Of a stretch of DNA of 64,000 nucleotides, positions 1-6,997 are shown in pieces. The stretch is from JAFGOG01 sp034429215 (lineage in GTDB: Bacteria; Chloroflexota; Anaerolineae; JAAYZQ01): contig DAOUGI010000041.1 of assembly GCA_034429215.1 (NCBI GenBank), forward strand, positions 1 to 64,000. The letters are read 5' to 3'. The position numbers and the translations under genes were made by a program. A model generated the notes under the pieces. That model was not told where the DNA came from. It searched no databases and worked only from the letters and a program-made list of their open reading frames with translations. Within the stretch, counting starts at the first letter, position 1; the number at the start of each line of letters is the position of its first letter.

Positions 1-212
1 GCGAGATCCCGGTAATGCCCGGCGCCGTAGCAGTCCCAGGTACGATGGCCTGCGCGACGGCGGATCTCGTCGTATTGGTCACCATGCAGCTCCATCGTAC
101 GTCTTCCGCCCAGGGCTCCGATCTGTTGGTAAAAGCCATCCTCTCCGTGGCGCGCCTTGGTGGCCTGGCCACCCAGTTTTCCGGCCCGCTTGTGATGCGT
201 GCCTCGCGGCAT
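1..212 (-). CDS. KGG-repeat (GsiB-like) stress protein, C-terminus outside window
   Basis: A small hydrophilic protein read from ATG at 212 down to the window edge (about 70 residues seen). It begins MPRGTHHKRAGKLGGQATKA and carries tandem units of the form GG-x(5-6)-HG-x(3)-(Y/F)-x-x-I-x-x-x-GG, twice or more. That is the pattern of the KGG / stress-induced bacterial repeat family (GsiB-type general stress proteins), which are intrinsically hydrophilic. A strong GGAGGA ribosome site precedes the ATG and a consensus promoter lies directly upstream. The function is only inferred from the repeat family; the C-terminus lies outside the window. Confidence 0.75.
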   Translation of the reverse strand, partial: MPRGTHHKRAGKLGGQATKARHGEDGFYQQIGALGGRRTMELHGDQYDEIRRRAGHRTWDCYGAGHYRDL

Positions 213-248
213 AAATCCTCCTCAATCCATGGTTGTTTAGCCGCGAAT

Positions 249-277
249 AGTATATGCTGGGCAGGCGCTTTTGTCAA
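249..277 (-). promoter_or_regulatory. Sigma70-type promoter of the KGG-repeat gene
   Basis: On the minus strand TTGACA (277-272) is followed after exactly 17 bp by TATACT (254-249). The predicted transcript start near 242 leaves a 30-nt leader with a GGAGGA site before the ATG at 212. Nothing else is seen in 278-407. Confidence 0.7.
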
Positions 278-407
278 ATGCTCCCCTGTCCTGGCTGAGA
301 ACTGCACCTGCCCGTAGTTCGTTGTTGCGCCTGAGCGGCGCTCGCATTTGTGGCCCGGCGGTCGCCACGGGAGCCCGGCCACAGTCGGTGAAACTCGGCA
401 CCTGATC

Positions 408-1094
408 CTATGCAGAATCGATGTCCTCACCTGGGCGACTCTCTGCGCTATATTCTATGTTGATCCGCAGATCCCGCAGCGTGAACGAGTAGCTGCGCCG
501 CTGGCCCTCCAGCAGGAAGCGCAGCACCGCCTCGCTGGCCAGGGCAACGGCGAACTGGATCAGGTTACGCGCCAGCGGATACTCGCATGCGTTCGCGCCC
601 GGATCGACCACGTCGGCCGGCACCCGGTAGCGCTCGTTCCAGATCACCTCGGCATAATCGGCGTGGAGCCCGACATGCAGGCAGGGGATGCCCGCCGACC
701 GGCAGTGCTCGGTCACCATGAGCCGCGATTCGTGGTTATCAAAGCCGTCCACCACCAGGTCGGCCCCCTCCAGCAGCCGGCCCACGTTCTGCGCGGACAG
801 CCGCTTGCGCACGGCAACGATCTCGGCGCCCACCGCCCGGAACACTTCGGCCTGGAGCAGCTCGACCTTGAACGCCCCGGCGTCGCTCTGGGCATAGATC
901 TGGGTGCCGACGTTGTGCCCTTCGACGCGGTCCGAGTCGATCACGGTCAGGCGCCGCACCCCCTGCCGGGCCAGGTTATCGACAAGGTGCGAGCCCACCG
1001 CCCCGGCCCCGCAGGCGGTCAGGCGGGCCCGGGACAGGCGCTCCAGTGCCTCCGCGCCGCGATACAACGTCTCATGGTAGAATAGCTCGCTCAT
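408..1094 (-). CDS. E1-like / ThiF-family ubiquitin-activating enzyme
   Basis: 228-residue adenylating Rossmann protein of the ThiF/MoeB/HesA (E1) superfamily. The nucleotide-binding glycine motif GAGAVGS is at residues 29-35, the acidic strand end VIDSDRV at 51-57 and the DGFDN motif at 116-120. C170 (in NACEYP) is a candidate catalytic cysteine. It lacks the zinc-binding CxxC pairs of MoeB and the extra domains of eukaryotic E1. ATG 1094 is preferred over the longer upstream reading because GGAGGA precedes it and it overlaps the JAB gene stop by 23 bp, indicating coupling. Last gene of the Ubl-Ro-JAB-E1 operon; it probably adenylates the C-terminal glycine of the Ubl at 4147-4377 (inference). 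Confidence 0.85.
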   Translation of the reverse strand: MSELFYHETLYRGAEALERLSRARLTACGAGAVGSHLVDNLARQGVRRLTVIDSDRVEGHNVGTQIYAQSDAGAFKVELLQAEVFRAVGAEIVAVRKRLSAQNVGRLLEGADLVVDGFDNHESRLMVTEHCRSAGIPCLHVGLHADYAEVIWNERYRVPADVVDPGANACEYPLARNLIQFAVALASEAVLRFLLEGQRRSYSFTLRDLRINIEYSAESRPGEDIDSA

Positions 1095-1470
1095 CGGCCG
1101 GCTCCTCCATCCACACCACCAGCCATCCCCCGCGCCGAGAGGCGCAGGGCAGCGGCCGGCCCTCGTCCTCGTCGGATTCAAAGAGATAGGCTGCCAGGCC
1201 CCCTTTGCCCTCGATCGCGCACAGCAGGGGCTTGCCAAAGCAGGCTACCCAGACCTGCATCGTTCTCAAGTCGCGCTCGCTCGGCACGGCCAGCATGCCC
1301 GGATGGGTGTGGTAGAACCCCAGAACGTCCCCCCGGGCCTCCTCCCGCTCCAGCGCCCATGCCCAGTCGACCTCGACCCAGGCGCGCCCGCCCGAGGTGG
1401 GCCGCCGCAGCCGGAGGCGCCACTCACTATCCTGCCGGCGGCCGGTCAGCACTCGGCTTTGTTCGTTCAT
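1072..1470 (-). CDS. JAMM/JAB-domain (Mov34/MPN) metallopeptidase
   Basis: 132-residue single-domain JAB protein. The zinc-site signature is complete: H54-T-H56, then seven residues, S64-x-x-D67 (HTHPGMLAVPSERD), with candidate catalytic glutamates at 41-45. In prokaryotic ubiquitin-like operons such stand-alone JAB proteins process or remove the Ubl. Here it sits between an unknown gene and the E1 and overlaps the E1 start by 23 bp. The ATG at 1470 has AAAGGG about 6 bases upstream, and the spacing from the previous gene is only 11 bp, so it is in the same operon. Confidence 0.88.
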   Translation of the reverse strand: MNEQSRVLTGRRQDSEWRLRLRRPTSGGRAWVEVDWAWALEREEARGDVLGFYHTHPGMLAVPSERDLRTMQVWVACFGKPLLCAIEGKGGLAAYLFESDEDEGRPLPCASRRGGWLVVWMEEPADERAILP

Positions 1471-1481
1471 TGGTGTGCCCT

Positions 1482-2321
1482 TTAAGGGACGCGCACCAGC
1501 CGCCGGCCCCGTTGGGCCTCGCGCAGCACGCCCACCAGGCTGGCCAGGTCAAAGCGCCGGTCCTGCCCGGCCAGGCAGATCCCGGCCGCCAGCACGGTCA
1601 GGTCGTCGCGCCGCACCGTCGAGCGGTGCGGCCGGCCGTCGACGGTATAGGCCACTGTGTACGAGTCCCCGCGCTCCACGTAGGAGGTCATCTCTGCCCC
1701 GGCGTGGGCCAGCGCTTCCCGCAGGCGCTCCTCCTGCCTGTCGCGCCGCGCAGCCTCGATCGCGCCGTAGGCCCAGGCATAGGCTGCGCGCTCCTCTGCC
1801 GTCAGTGTGGGCTTGCGCAGGGCGCCGGGCGGCGTCCCGGCCGCCAGCGCCTCGCGCAGGTATGCAGCCACGGCCGGGTTGCGGCGGCGATCCACCTCCT
1901 GGAACCAGAAGGTTTGCCCGTCAAAGCGGGAGATCGCCTGTTGGAACGCCTCAGCCCCTGCCACCAGGTGGATCGGGATGGGCCCCTCGATGCGAAAGCG
2001 GCTGTCCCCTGCCCGTGCCGGCATGGCCAGCCAGCAGCCTTTTGCATGGCTGGCCAGGATCAGGCGCACCGCCGGAAACAGCGCCAGGTAGTCCCGCACC
2101 TGCGCCGGGCTGGGCTGGGCCACCACCCGCGCCCGGTCCAGCGCCAGCGGCTTGAGGATGGCCCAGCCGGGCCCGGCGTCGCCTACTACCCGCAGGGTGC
2201 AGATCACGCCCGCGATCCGCACGCGGACGCTCCCCCCGGCGGTCACCGGCGCCAGGAACTCGGCCTTCAGAAATGCCTCCTCGGCCGCCTCCATCTTGTC
2301 CAGCAGGTGACGTACGCTCAT
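1482..2321 (-). CDS. Unrecognised 279-aa protein of the Ubl-Ro operon
   Basis: I do not recognise this family. From ATG 2321 (AAGGATC site upstream) it encodes 279 residues, alpha/beta-looking, with no membrane segment or signal peptide. Notable stretches are AKGCWLAMP (~94), GRPHRSTVRRDDLTV (~229) and GICLAGQDRRFDLASLVGVL (~245) near the C-terminus. Cysteines in the first two thirds (about positions 40 and 96) could be tested as an E2-like thiol, but I see no E2 HPN-like signature. A GTG at 2396, overlapping the Ro gene stop as GTGA, is an alternative start; I prefer 2321 because a strong hairpin occupies the intervening bases. Its position between Ro and JAB makes it a candidate E2-like or adaptor component. 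Confidence 0.7.
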   Translation of the reverse strand: MSVRHLLDKMEAAEEAFLKAEFLAPVTAGGSVRVRIAGVICTLRVVGDAGPGWAILKPLALDRARVVAQPSPAQVRDYLALFPAVRLILASHAKGCWLAMPARAGDSRFRIEGPIPIHLVAGAEAFQQAISRFDGQTFWFQEVDRRRNPAVAAYLREALAAGTPPGALRKPTLTAEERAAYAWAYGAIEAARRDRQEERLREALAHAGAEMTSYVERGDSYTVAYTVDGRPHRSTVRRDDLTVLAAGICLAGQDRRFDLASLVGVLREAQRGRRLVRVP

Positions 2322-2339
2322 CGTTGATCCTTGCCCTTC

Positions 2340-2382
2340 GGACAGGCCCCCAAGGGCCGCTGAAGGCCCTTGAGGGCTGTCC
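2340..2382 (-). repeat. Strong intergenic hairpin between Ro and the 279-aa gene
   Basis: Arms at 2340-2358 and 2365-2382 pair around a 6-base loop, including a perfect AAGGGCC/GGCCCTT core, with GGACAG/CTGTCC at the base. There is no U-tract on either strand, so it is more likely an mRNA-stabilising or processing element than a terminator. Confidence 0.55.
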
Positions 2383-2392
2383 TGTTTTGTCC

Positions 2393-3958
2393 TCACGCCG
2401 TCTTGCGCACCGGCAGCGGGTAGGTCATGATCTCCAGCAGCAGGTCCAGCTTGCTCGGCCGGCTCAACATCGGCAGCAGGTTCGGCAGGGCATAGTAGTC
2501 GCCCGTGAACTGGTAGACGTCATAGTCGATCTGCGCCCGCTGGCAGTCCGTCTCTAACAGGCTGACCGCGCCTGGGGTCTTGACGAACACAACGTGCGGG
2601 ATTGCCTTCAGCTCATCCCGGTAGCGCGCCAGCGCTTCGACAAAGCGCGGGGCCGTGTTCTCGCCCTCGTCGGTGACCATGACAATCTGCTCCACCGCCT
2701 GCCCCTGGCGGCGCATCATCTCCACCGCCACACCGCACGACGTTTGGCCCGCGGCCTGGATGCCGGCGAACGCCCGCTCCCAGTCGGCGAGCGAGGTAGG
2801 GGCGGGCGTCGCCGCGGCCGCCTTTCGCCGCCGCAGCGACGCCAGGAAGCCGACGGCCCCGTCGTCCTTCGGCGGCACCCCGATGGGGTAGGCGATCGAG
2901 TCAAAGGCGTAGACCAGCAACGGCGCCTCGCACACGCCGGCGATCATGGCCGCGATCTGCTTGCCCATCTTGATCGCCTGCTCCATCGAGCCGCTCTTGT
3001 CCACCAGCAGCGCCGTCGAGCGCTTGATGGTGCCCTTGGCCCGCGCCTGGGCCTCGGTGACCGCCTCCAGCTTGTGCGCCACATCCTCCCCCACGCCCGC
3101 AGCCTCGATCGCCTTCTTGGCCTTGAAGGCCGATACCCGCTCTGCCGTCTGCGCCTTCTCCAGTTTGGCTTCGACTAGCGCTTTAACCTCAGGGTTGTCG
3201 AGGGCGCCCCGCTCTTGCAGCGAGCCCAGGTTGTTGATCAGCTCCTGCGGGCTCATGCGCTCGATCAGCGCTACCAGGACCATGGGCGTCATCCGCTTGA
3301 CGGCCGACGCCGCCACCCGGTAGGGGATGCGATGCTCGACGATGGCCCGCGCTTGCTCGGCCGGCGACTGTGCCCGGGCGATCTGCTTCAGGGCAAACAG
3401 CCGCGAGTCGGGCGGCGGGTTCTCGTCGAACAGGATCGCCTGCGCCCGGGCCGACGGCTCGATGTGCAGGCAGGCGTACAGCCGCTTCATGGCCTGCCGG
3501 GCCTGGAGCACCGAGCTATCGAACCAATCAGGGTCCGCCTCGCGCTCGCGCAGGTAGCGGGTGACCTCGGTCTTCATCGAGCGCGGCACGTTGCAGAACA
3601 GGCCCCGCTTCTCGGTCACCGATTCTACGGCACGGCCCCGCCGGACGCGCTGCCGGACTAGGCCACCCTTGACAAAGTCGACAACGCGGCCCACCTCGTA
3701 AGGAGGCAACTGGCGCAGCAGCGCCAGGCCCACGTCCCGGTGACCCGGAAAGTCGCTCAGCGCGAGGCAGACCACGAACACCTCCTTGTGGTCGCGCACC
3801 TCGCCCTCGGCAGAGTACCACGCCGCCAACTGGGCGTAAAAGCGCGGGTCTGCCTTCAGGATCTCCTGGTGGATCCGGTAGATGCTGTCCAGATCGCGGT
3901 GCGGCGTGGTCAGCAGCGCGTTGAACAGCTTTAGCCGTAGGTCCTGTTCGGTTGCCAT
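2393..3958 (-). CDS. Ro60-like TROVE-VWA RNA-binding protein
   Basis: About 521 residues. Residues ~1-310 are helical-repeat-like; ~208-300 (IPYRVAASAVKRMTPMVLVA, then SPQELINNLG...GALDNPEV) follow the TROVE pattern of Ro60 proteins. Residues ~312-500 form a von Willebrand A domain with an intact metal site: D320-K-S-G-S324, T406 and D430. Ro proteins are ring-shaped and bind Y RNAs and misfolded or damaged RNAs. Three ATGs stand in tandem (3964, 3961, 3958); 3958 is chosen because AGGAGG (3971-3966) is then 7 bases upstream. It directly follows a 158-nt structured segment that looks like its cognate Y RNA, and it shares an operon with Ubl, JAB and E1 genes. Confidence 0.8.
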   Translation of the reverse strand: MATEQDLRLKLFNALLTTPHRDLDSIYRIHQEILKADPRFYAQLAAWYSAEGEVRDHKEVFVVCLALSDFPGHRDVGLALLRQLPPYEVGRVVDFVKGGLVRQRVRRGRAVESVTEKRGLFCNVPRSMKTEVTRYLREREADPDWFDSSVLQARQAMKRLYACLHIEPSARAQAILFDENPPPDSRLFALKQIARAQSPAEQARAIVEHRIPYRVAASAVKRMTPMVLVALIERMSPQELINNLGSLQERGALDNPEVKALVEAKLEKAQTAERVSAFKAKKAIEAAGVGEDVAHKLEAVTEAQARAKGTIKRSTALLVDKSGSMEQAIKMGKQIAAMIAGVCEAPLLVYAFDSIAYPIGVPPKDDGAVGFLASLRRRKAAAATPAPTSLADWERAFAGIQAAGQTSCGVAVEMMRRQGQAVEQIVMVTDEGENTAPRFVEALARYRDELKAIPHVVFVKTPGAVSLLETDCQRAQIDYDVYQFTGDYYALPNLLPMLSRPSKLDLLLEIMTYPLPVRKTA

Positions 3959-3980
3959 CATCATCCCTCCTATTCCATAG

Positions 3981-4138
3981 CCTCGGATCGGCCCACACGA
4001 GTTTGGGCAGCCAACTAAGGTACTTCCCGCCGTTTTGGGCAGCCGCAGCCCTGAGCCACGACCCTGATCCCCAACTCGCCACGGTTCCCTTTTCCCTGTT
4101 TGTATGCTCCCCTGGTTGGGGTGCAGGCCGATCCCAGG
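3981..4138 (-). ncRNA. Candidate Y RNA (Ro-associated) between Ubl and Ro genes
   Basis: The ends of this segment, 4138-4121 and 3998-3981 on the minus strand, pair at 17 of 18 positions: three pairs, one G-G mismatch, then 14 consecutive pairs including one U-G and one G-U wobble. On the plus strand those two wobbles become A-C mismatches, so the helix fits a minus-strand RNA. About 120 nt lie between the arms, with a further CCCAAC/GUUGGG pairing. A closed helix joining both ends plus a structured loop is the known architecture of Y RNAs, and the next gene encodes a Ro-like protein. Length and location fit bacterial Y RNAs; identity is inferred from fold and context. Confidence 0.55.
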
Positions 4139-4146
4139 TCAAGATC

Positions 4147-4377
4147 TTAGCCGAATACCGCCTCCGGCCGCACGGTGATGTTGCCGTTGGCGTGGCGTTC
4201 GACCACGTACGGCGCCAGCTTGGCCGCCGGCACCTCCAGGTAGCGAGCCAGTGCGGCGCGCACCTCGGCGTCGGTGCTCATCTCGCCGAGGTCCAGCAAG
4301 GCGAGTGCGATCGCCCAGCTCCGGCCCTCGAAGCGGACGCGGGCCTGGCGGTCCTGGTAGGGTATCAACTCGGTCAT
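4147..4377 (-). CDS. Small ubiquitin-like (beta-grasp) protein
   Basis: 76 residues beginning MTELIPYQDRQARVRFEGRS and ending NITVRPEAVFG: an N-terminal strand pair, a helix (~35-48, TDAEVRAALARYL), and a C-terminal strand running straight to a terminal glycine. Size, fold order and the exposed C-terminal Gly resemble prokaryotic ubiquitin-like proteins such as those of PRTRC/Prok_Ub type, and the same operon carries E1 and JAB enzymes, the usual partners. AAGGAGG lies 8 bases before the ATG. The family call rests on context and fold pattern, not on strong identity; the C-terminus has one G, not GG. Confidence 0.6.
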   Translation of the reverse strand: MTELIPYQDRQARVRFEGRSWAIALALLDLGEMSTDAEVRAALARYLEVPAAKLAPYVVERHANGNITVRPEAVFG

Positions 4378-4404
4378 GGTACGCTTTCCTCCTTTCCAGA
4401 ATAC

Positions 4405-4446
4405 AAAAAAGGGGCGTGACCCGGCCCTGCCCGGCTGTCACACCCC
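4405..4446 (-). terminator. Intrinsic terminator in the Ubl-operon leader
   Basis: The minus strand reads GGGGTGTGAC (4446-4437), inner CCGG/CCGG, GTCACGCCCC (4420-4411), then TTTTTT (4410-4405). The one non-Watson-Crick position is a U-G pair on the minus strand but A-C on the plus, supporting the minus orientation. It ends only ~28 bases before the Ubl ATG, so it is probably an attenuator or the 3' end of a separate leader RNA. Confidence 0.75.
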
Positions 4447-4699
4447 TGCGCGGAACTTGATTACCCGAGAATCAGACTCTACCAACCCTCGGTGCGGAGG
4501 CAGAGCGCAGGCAACGGCGCGACGGCCGATCGTTGTCGGCTCGCACGATTGTGTTGACCAGATATGACTGCCTTGCCGATTGCATCTGCTGCTCCACTTC
4601 CGGAATCAGGCTCATACAAGTTCCCAGGGCAGGTACTGCTGACGCTTAACAGGCGTTTGTTTGTATGCCCTGAGTATGAGGGTACGAGCCTTGTATCGT
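4447..4699 (-). promoter_or_regulatory. Long leader of the Ubl-Ro operon
   Basis: Predicted transcript from ~4699 to the terminator at 4446-4405, about 295 nt, without a convincing gene. It contains a 5-bp stem with a 7-base loop (TGATT, CTCGGGT, AATCA; about 4483-4467) preceded by GGTTGGTAGAG, which resembles the D-arm/anticodon-arm order of a tRNA. No T-arm or acceptor is present. It could be an attenuator leader or a free small RNA. Confidence 0.4.
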
Positions 4700-4705
4700 G
4701 TGTAA

Positions 4706-4734
4706 TCTATATCACATTCGGGCGCGCTTGTCAA
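4706..4734 (-). promoter_or_regulatory. Promoter of the Ubl-Ro-JAB-E1 operon
   Basis: On the minus strand TTGACA (4734-4729), 17-bp spacer, TATAGA (4711-4706). The same CATTTGACAA context occurs at the KGG-gene promoter. Predicted start ~4699. Confidence 0.6.
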
Positions 4735-4859
4735 ATGCGGCAAGCGGTGATACACTTGGGCATACGCCGCCATATGCCTGTCGGTGGATGGCGAGCCCCA
4801 ATCGGCGGATCGGGCCCGGCAGGAAACTTGCTTCCAGACCATGCAGGTCAAGGTACTCT

Positions 4860-5237
4860 ATGAAAATGACTCGCGCCGCTTTTGACATCGTGGAGCAATT
4901 TGATGAACGAAAGGCAGTCGCGCTGAATCCAAAGAACGGTACCGCTCACCTGAATATTGCAAGGACATACTACCGTATCAGTGAGGCCGGGGACTATCGA
5001 TTCGGACGTGCCCTGGATGCGTTTGCCGATGCAATTCTGGCAGATCCCCTGACGTATGGTCCGATGGTAATATCAAGCCTGCGAGAGATCGGGTACACAT
5101 GGAAAGAGGATTGGGAAGAGATCACACGCAGGGTTGAGGGCAAGCGCTGCTGCACAGCCGGCGACGGTAGACCGGATAGGGCATATACAGGTGAAAGCCA
5201 GCCGGAGGGTTTGGCCAATGAGGGGGGAATGAAGTGA
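4860..5237 (+). CDS. Small TPR-like protein of unknown function
   Basis: 125 residues from ATG 4860 (a second ATG follows at 4866). The centre (ALNPKNGTAHLNIARTYYRI, then ALDAFADAILADPL) has the spacing of one to two tetratricopeptide repeats; no signal peptide or catalytic motif is seen. The upstream reading from 4698 is discarded because it has no ribosome site and odd composition. The stop overlaps the GTG start of the next gene (GTGA), so the two are translationally coupled and probably function together. Base composition is somewhat less GC-rich than in neighbours. Confidence 0.55.
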   Translation: MKMTRAAFDIVEQFDERKAVALNPKNGTAHLNIARTYYRISEAGDYRFGRALDAFADAILADPLTYGPMVISSLREIGYTWKEDWEEITRRVEGKRCCTAGDGRPDRAYTGESQPEGLANEGGMK

Positions 5238-6958
5238 GAACCAGCGAAAGGACCCTAGCCTTCTCTATCATCTCGTATCTGCTTATCGCGGCTCTTGCCT
5301 TCGTCTACATCCATTCCAGAGTGGGTTTCCGAGTCCTCTTCTCACAAATCAGTCCAGGCCCCCAGCCCTTTTCTGGCTCCGGATTCGACATAGCACTGGC
5401 TGTTTTCTTTGGGATGGGGGCGTGCGTCTGTCTGGTCATCGCGCTCAGACTAGCTATAGGCGGTCAGGGAGCTGGTGATCTTTTCGTTTCCAGAACCATG
5501 CAGACATCCGACAGACACAAGGCGACAATCGGAGAGATCGTGTTCTCGGATTATACAAAAAAGCCCGGGACCGTTCTCGACGCCCTGCGTTTGCAGGCCC
5601 AAACGCTTGTCCGCGCCCTGTTGAAGATCCTTATTGTATATCTCTCAGTCGCAACGCTGAACCGGGCCATGATGGTTGTGGTCGTGGTACTGGTGCTCGT
5701 GCCCGACATGGTACTGGATGATACCATGCCCATGCTGTGGAATGCCATCATTTACTTGTTCTGGTTTCTCGTTTGTTTCAGAGCGCAGCTTATCAGCCTG
5801 GCAAAAACGACAGGAGTTGCCAGGGCAGCGGATGTACAAGAGGTTCGTCGAGCCGCAGCAAGTTCTTCCTTGGATCCATACGTGCAGCTCGCATCGACCA
5901 GCGGCGTGACGCCGGAGCTCATCGAGGAGATACTTGGTCAAGAGAGTATCATTCAAGCGATCAAGAATGATCTAATGAGAACGGGGCAGATCGGCTACAA
6001 AGAGGTGTGGCGCCTGGGTCTGATCGCGCCCGATCAGGACAGGTTTGACCCTCGCCCATCTGGGCTATCCCTTCAGGAGAGAATGAAGAAGCTCAGAGAG
6101 GATGCAAGCTACCGGGCGACTCTATCAGAGCAGATCGCCCCCAAGCGGACGGCCGTGCTGTACAATCCTACCGCCGTCGGCAGCCAGCTCAACAGGCTCA
6201 CAGTAGCAGGGGGAGTTGTGAAGCCGCTGATTGGCTTCTACCCTGGATGGAGCTACGGCTTGAGCACGGGAACAAGGCACGGTGAATTCGTCCGGATCAG
6301 GGATCTTTTGATCGACACAAACTCTCCCTCTTCTCGGAACAGGAGCCGGTTTTTGCCACAATTCCTGCGGGAAGATGGATTCCCCATCAAGGCGTCGTAC
6401 GCCGATGGGGATCCACTGAGTACTGACAGGGGCGGCACCGTTGTGCTTGACAAGGGGAAGCCGATCATCATCTATCCACGATACTTTGTGCAGAGGCGGT
6501 TGATCGACGATCAGGGAGACCTGATAGATCTGGGACTTGACGAGGACTTGAGCCAGAATCCGGTGTTTGCCGTCAAGATGCGGCCGTCAGTTTCCGAAGG
6601 GCTGGTCCGGTCTGTGAAAGCCAATGACTATATTCCTGTCGTCAGGTACCGCTCTGTTCCCTATGCTTCGGACTTTATGTTTCCGATAGTAGACACCCCC
6701 ATGAGCGACAGCGGATGGGCCGACCTCTATATCGATACGAGAGGTAAGGGAAGGCTGTTTATCGCCAAGGAGAAGAGCCTTGACGAGTGGTATGAGATGA
6801 TGGGCAGGTTGAGGGAGCTGCTGTACAGTGAGCTGGCCAGAAAGGACTATCATCTTCTAGGCCTTGCCCAAGACAGGGCTCACCTCAACGAGTACCTGGC
6901 CAAGAAGCAGGCGATATTGGCAGACTATTACATCATCCGGGATTGGGCGTTGCCTTGA
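5234..6958 (+). CDS. Membrane protein of unknown function with large cytoplasmic domain
   Basis: 574 residues from GTG 5234, which overlaps the previous stop; AGGGGGGA lies just upstream. The first ~190 residues contain about four hydrophobic segments (ILE/LEU/VAL-rich stretches near 10-27, 53-72, 135-157 and 165-182). The remaining ~380 residues are soluble and contain no motif I recognise (KLREDASYRATLSEQ, DTRGKGRLFIAKEKSLDEW). The gene is followed immediately by an esterase-like gene. Codon and base usage are less GC-biased than flanking housekeeping genes, consistent with accessory or transferred DNA (impression only). Confidence 0.6.
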   Translation: MRTSERTLAFSIISYLLIAALAFVYIHSRVGFRVLFSQISPGPQPFSGSGFDIALAVFFGMGACVCLVIALRLAIGGQGAGDLFVSRTMQTSDRHKATIGEIVFSDYTKKPGTVLDALRLQAQTLVRALLKILIVYLSVATLNRAMMVVVVVLVLVPDMVLDDTMPMLWNAIIYLFWFLVCFRAQLISLAKTTGVARAADVQEVRRAAASSSLDPYVQLASTSGVTPELIEEILGQESIIQAIKNDLMRTGQIGYKEVWRLGLIAPDQDRFDPRPSGLSLQERMKKLREDASYRATLSEQIAPKRTAVLYNPTAVGSQLNRLTVAGGVVKPLIGFYPGWSYGLSTGTRHGEFVRIRDLLIDTNSPSSRNRSRFLPQFLREDGFPIKASYADGDPLSTDRGGTVVLDKGKPIIIYPRYFVQRRLIDDQGDLIDLGLDEDLSQNPVFAVKMRPSVSEGLVRSVKANDYIPVVRYRSVPYASDFMFPIVDTPMSDSGWADLYIDTRGKGRLFIAKEKSLDEWYEMMGRLRELLYSELARKDYHLLGLAQDRAHLNEYLAKKQAILADYYIIRDWALP

Positions 6959-6997
6959 GTGGGCACGCTCGATCCTGAGAAAGGTTCCGGTTGCATA

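Noticed and set aside
15..317. 100-residue plus-strand frame at the left edge
   Set aside because: Runs against the KGG-repeat gene and its consensus promoter, which explain this DNA better.
408..4377. Assignment to the PRTRC plasmid cassette or a Bil/CBASS system
   Set aside because: E1, JAB and Ubl are shared, but no ParB, no cyclase/nucleotidyltransferase effector and no clear E2 are present; the Ro-like gene is different.
4460..4500. tRNA-Pro(CGG)-like fragment in the leader
   Set aside because: The anticodon-arm and D-arm-like pieces are present but no T-arm, acceptor or proper spacing; kept only as a structural observation.
4612..4851. Minus-strand frame of 79 residues in the Ubl leader region
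   Set aside because: Crosses the predicted promoter and has no ribosome site or recognisable composition.
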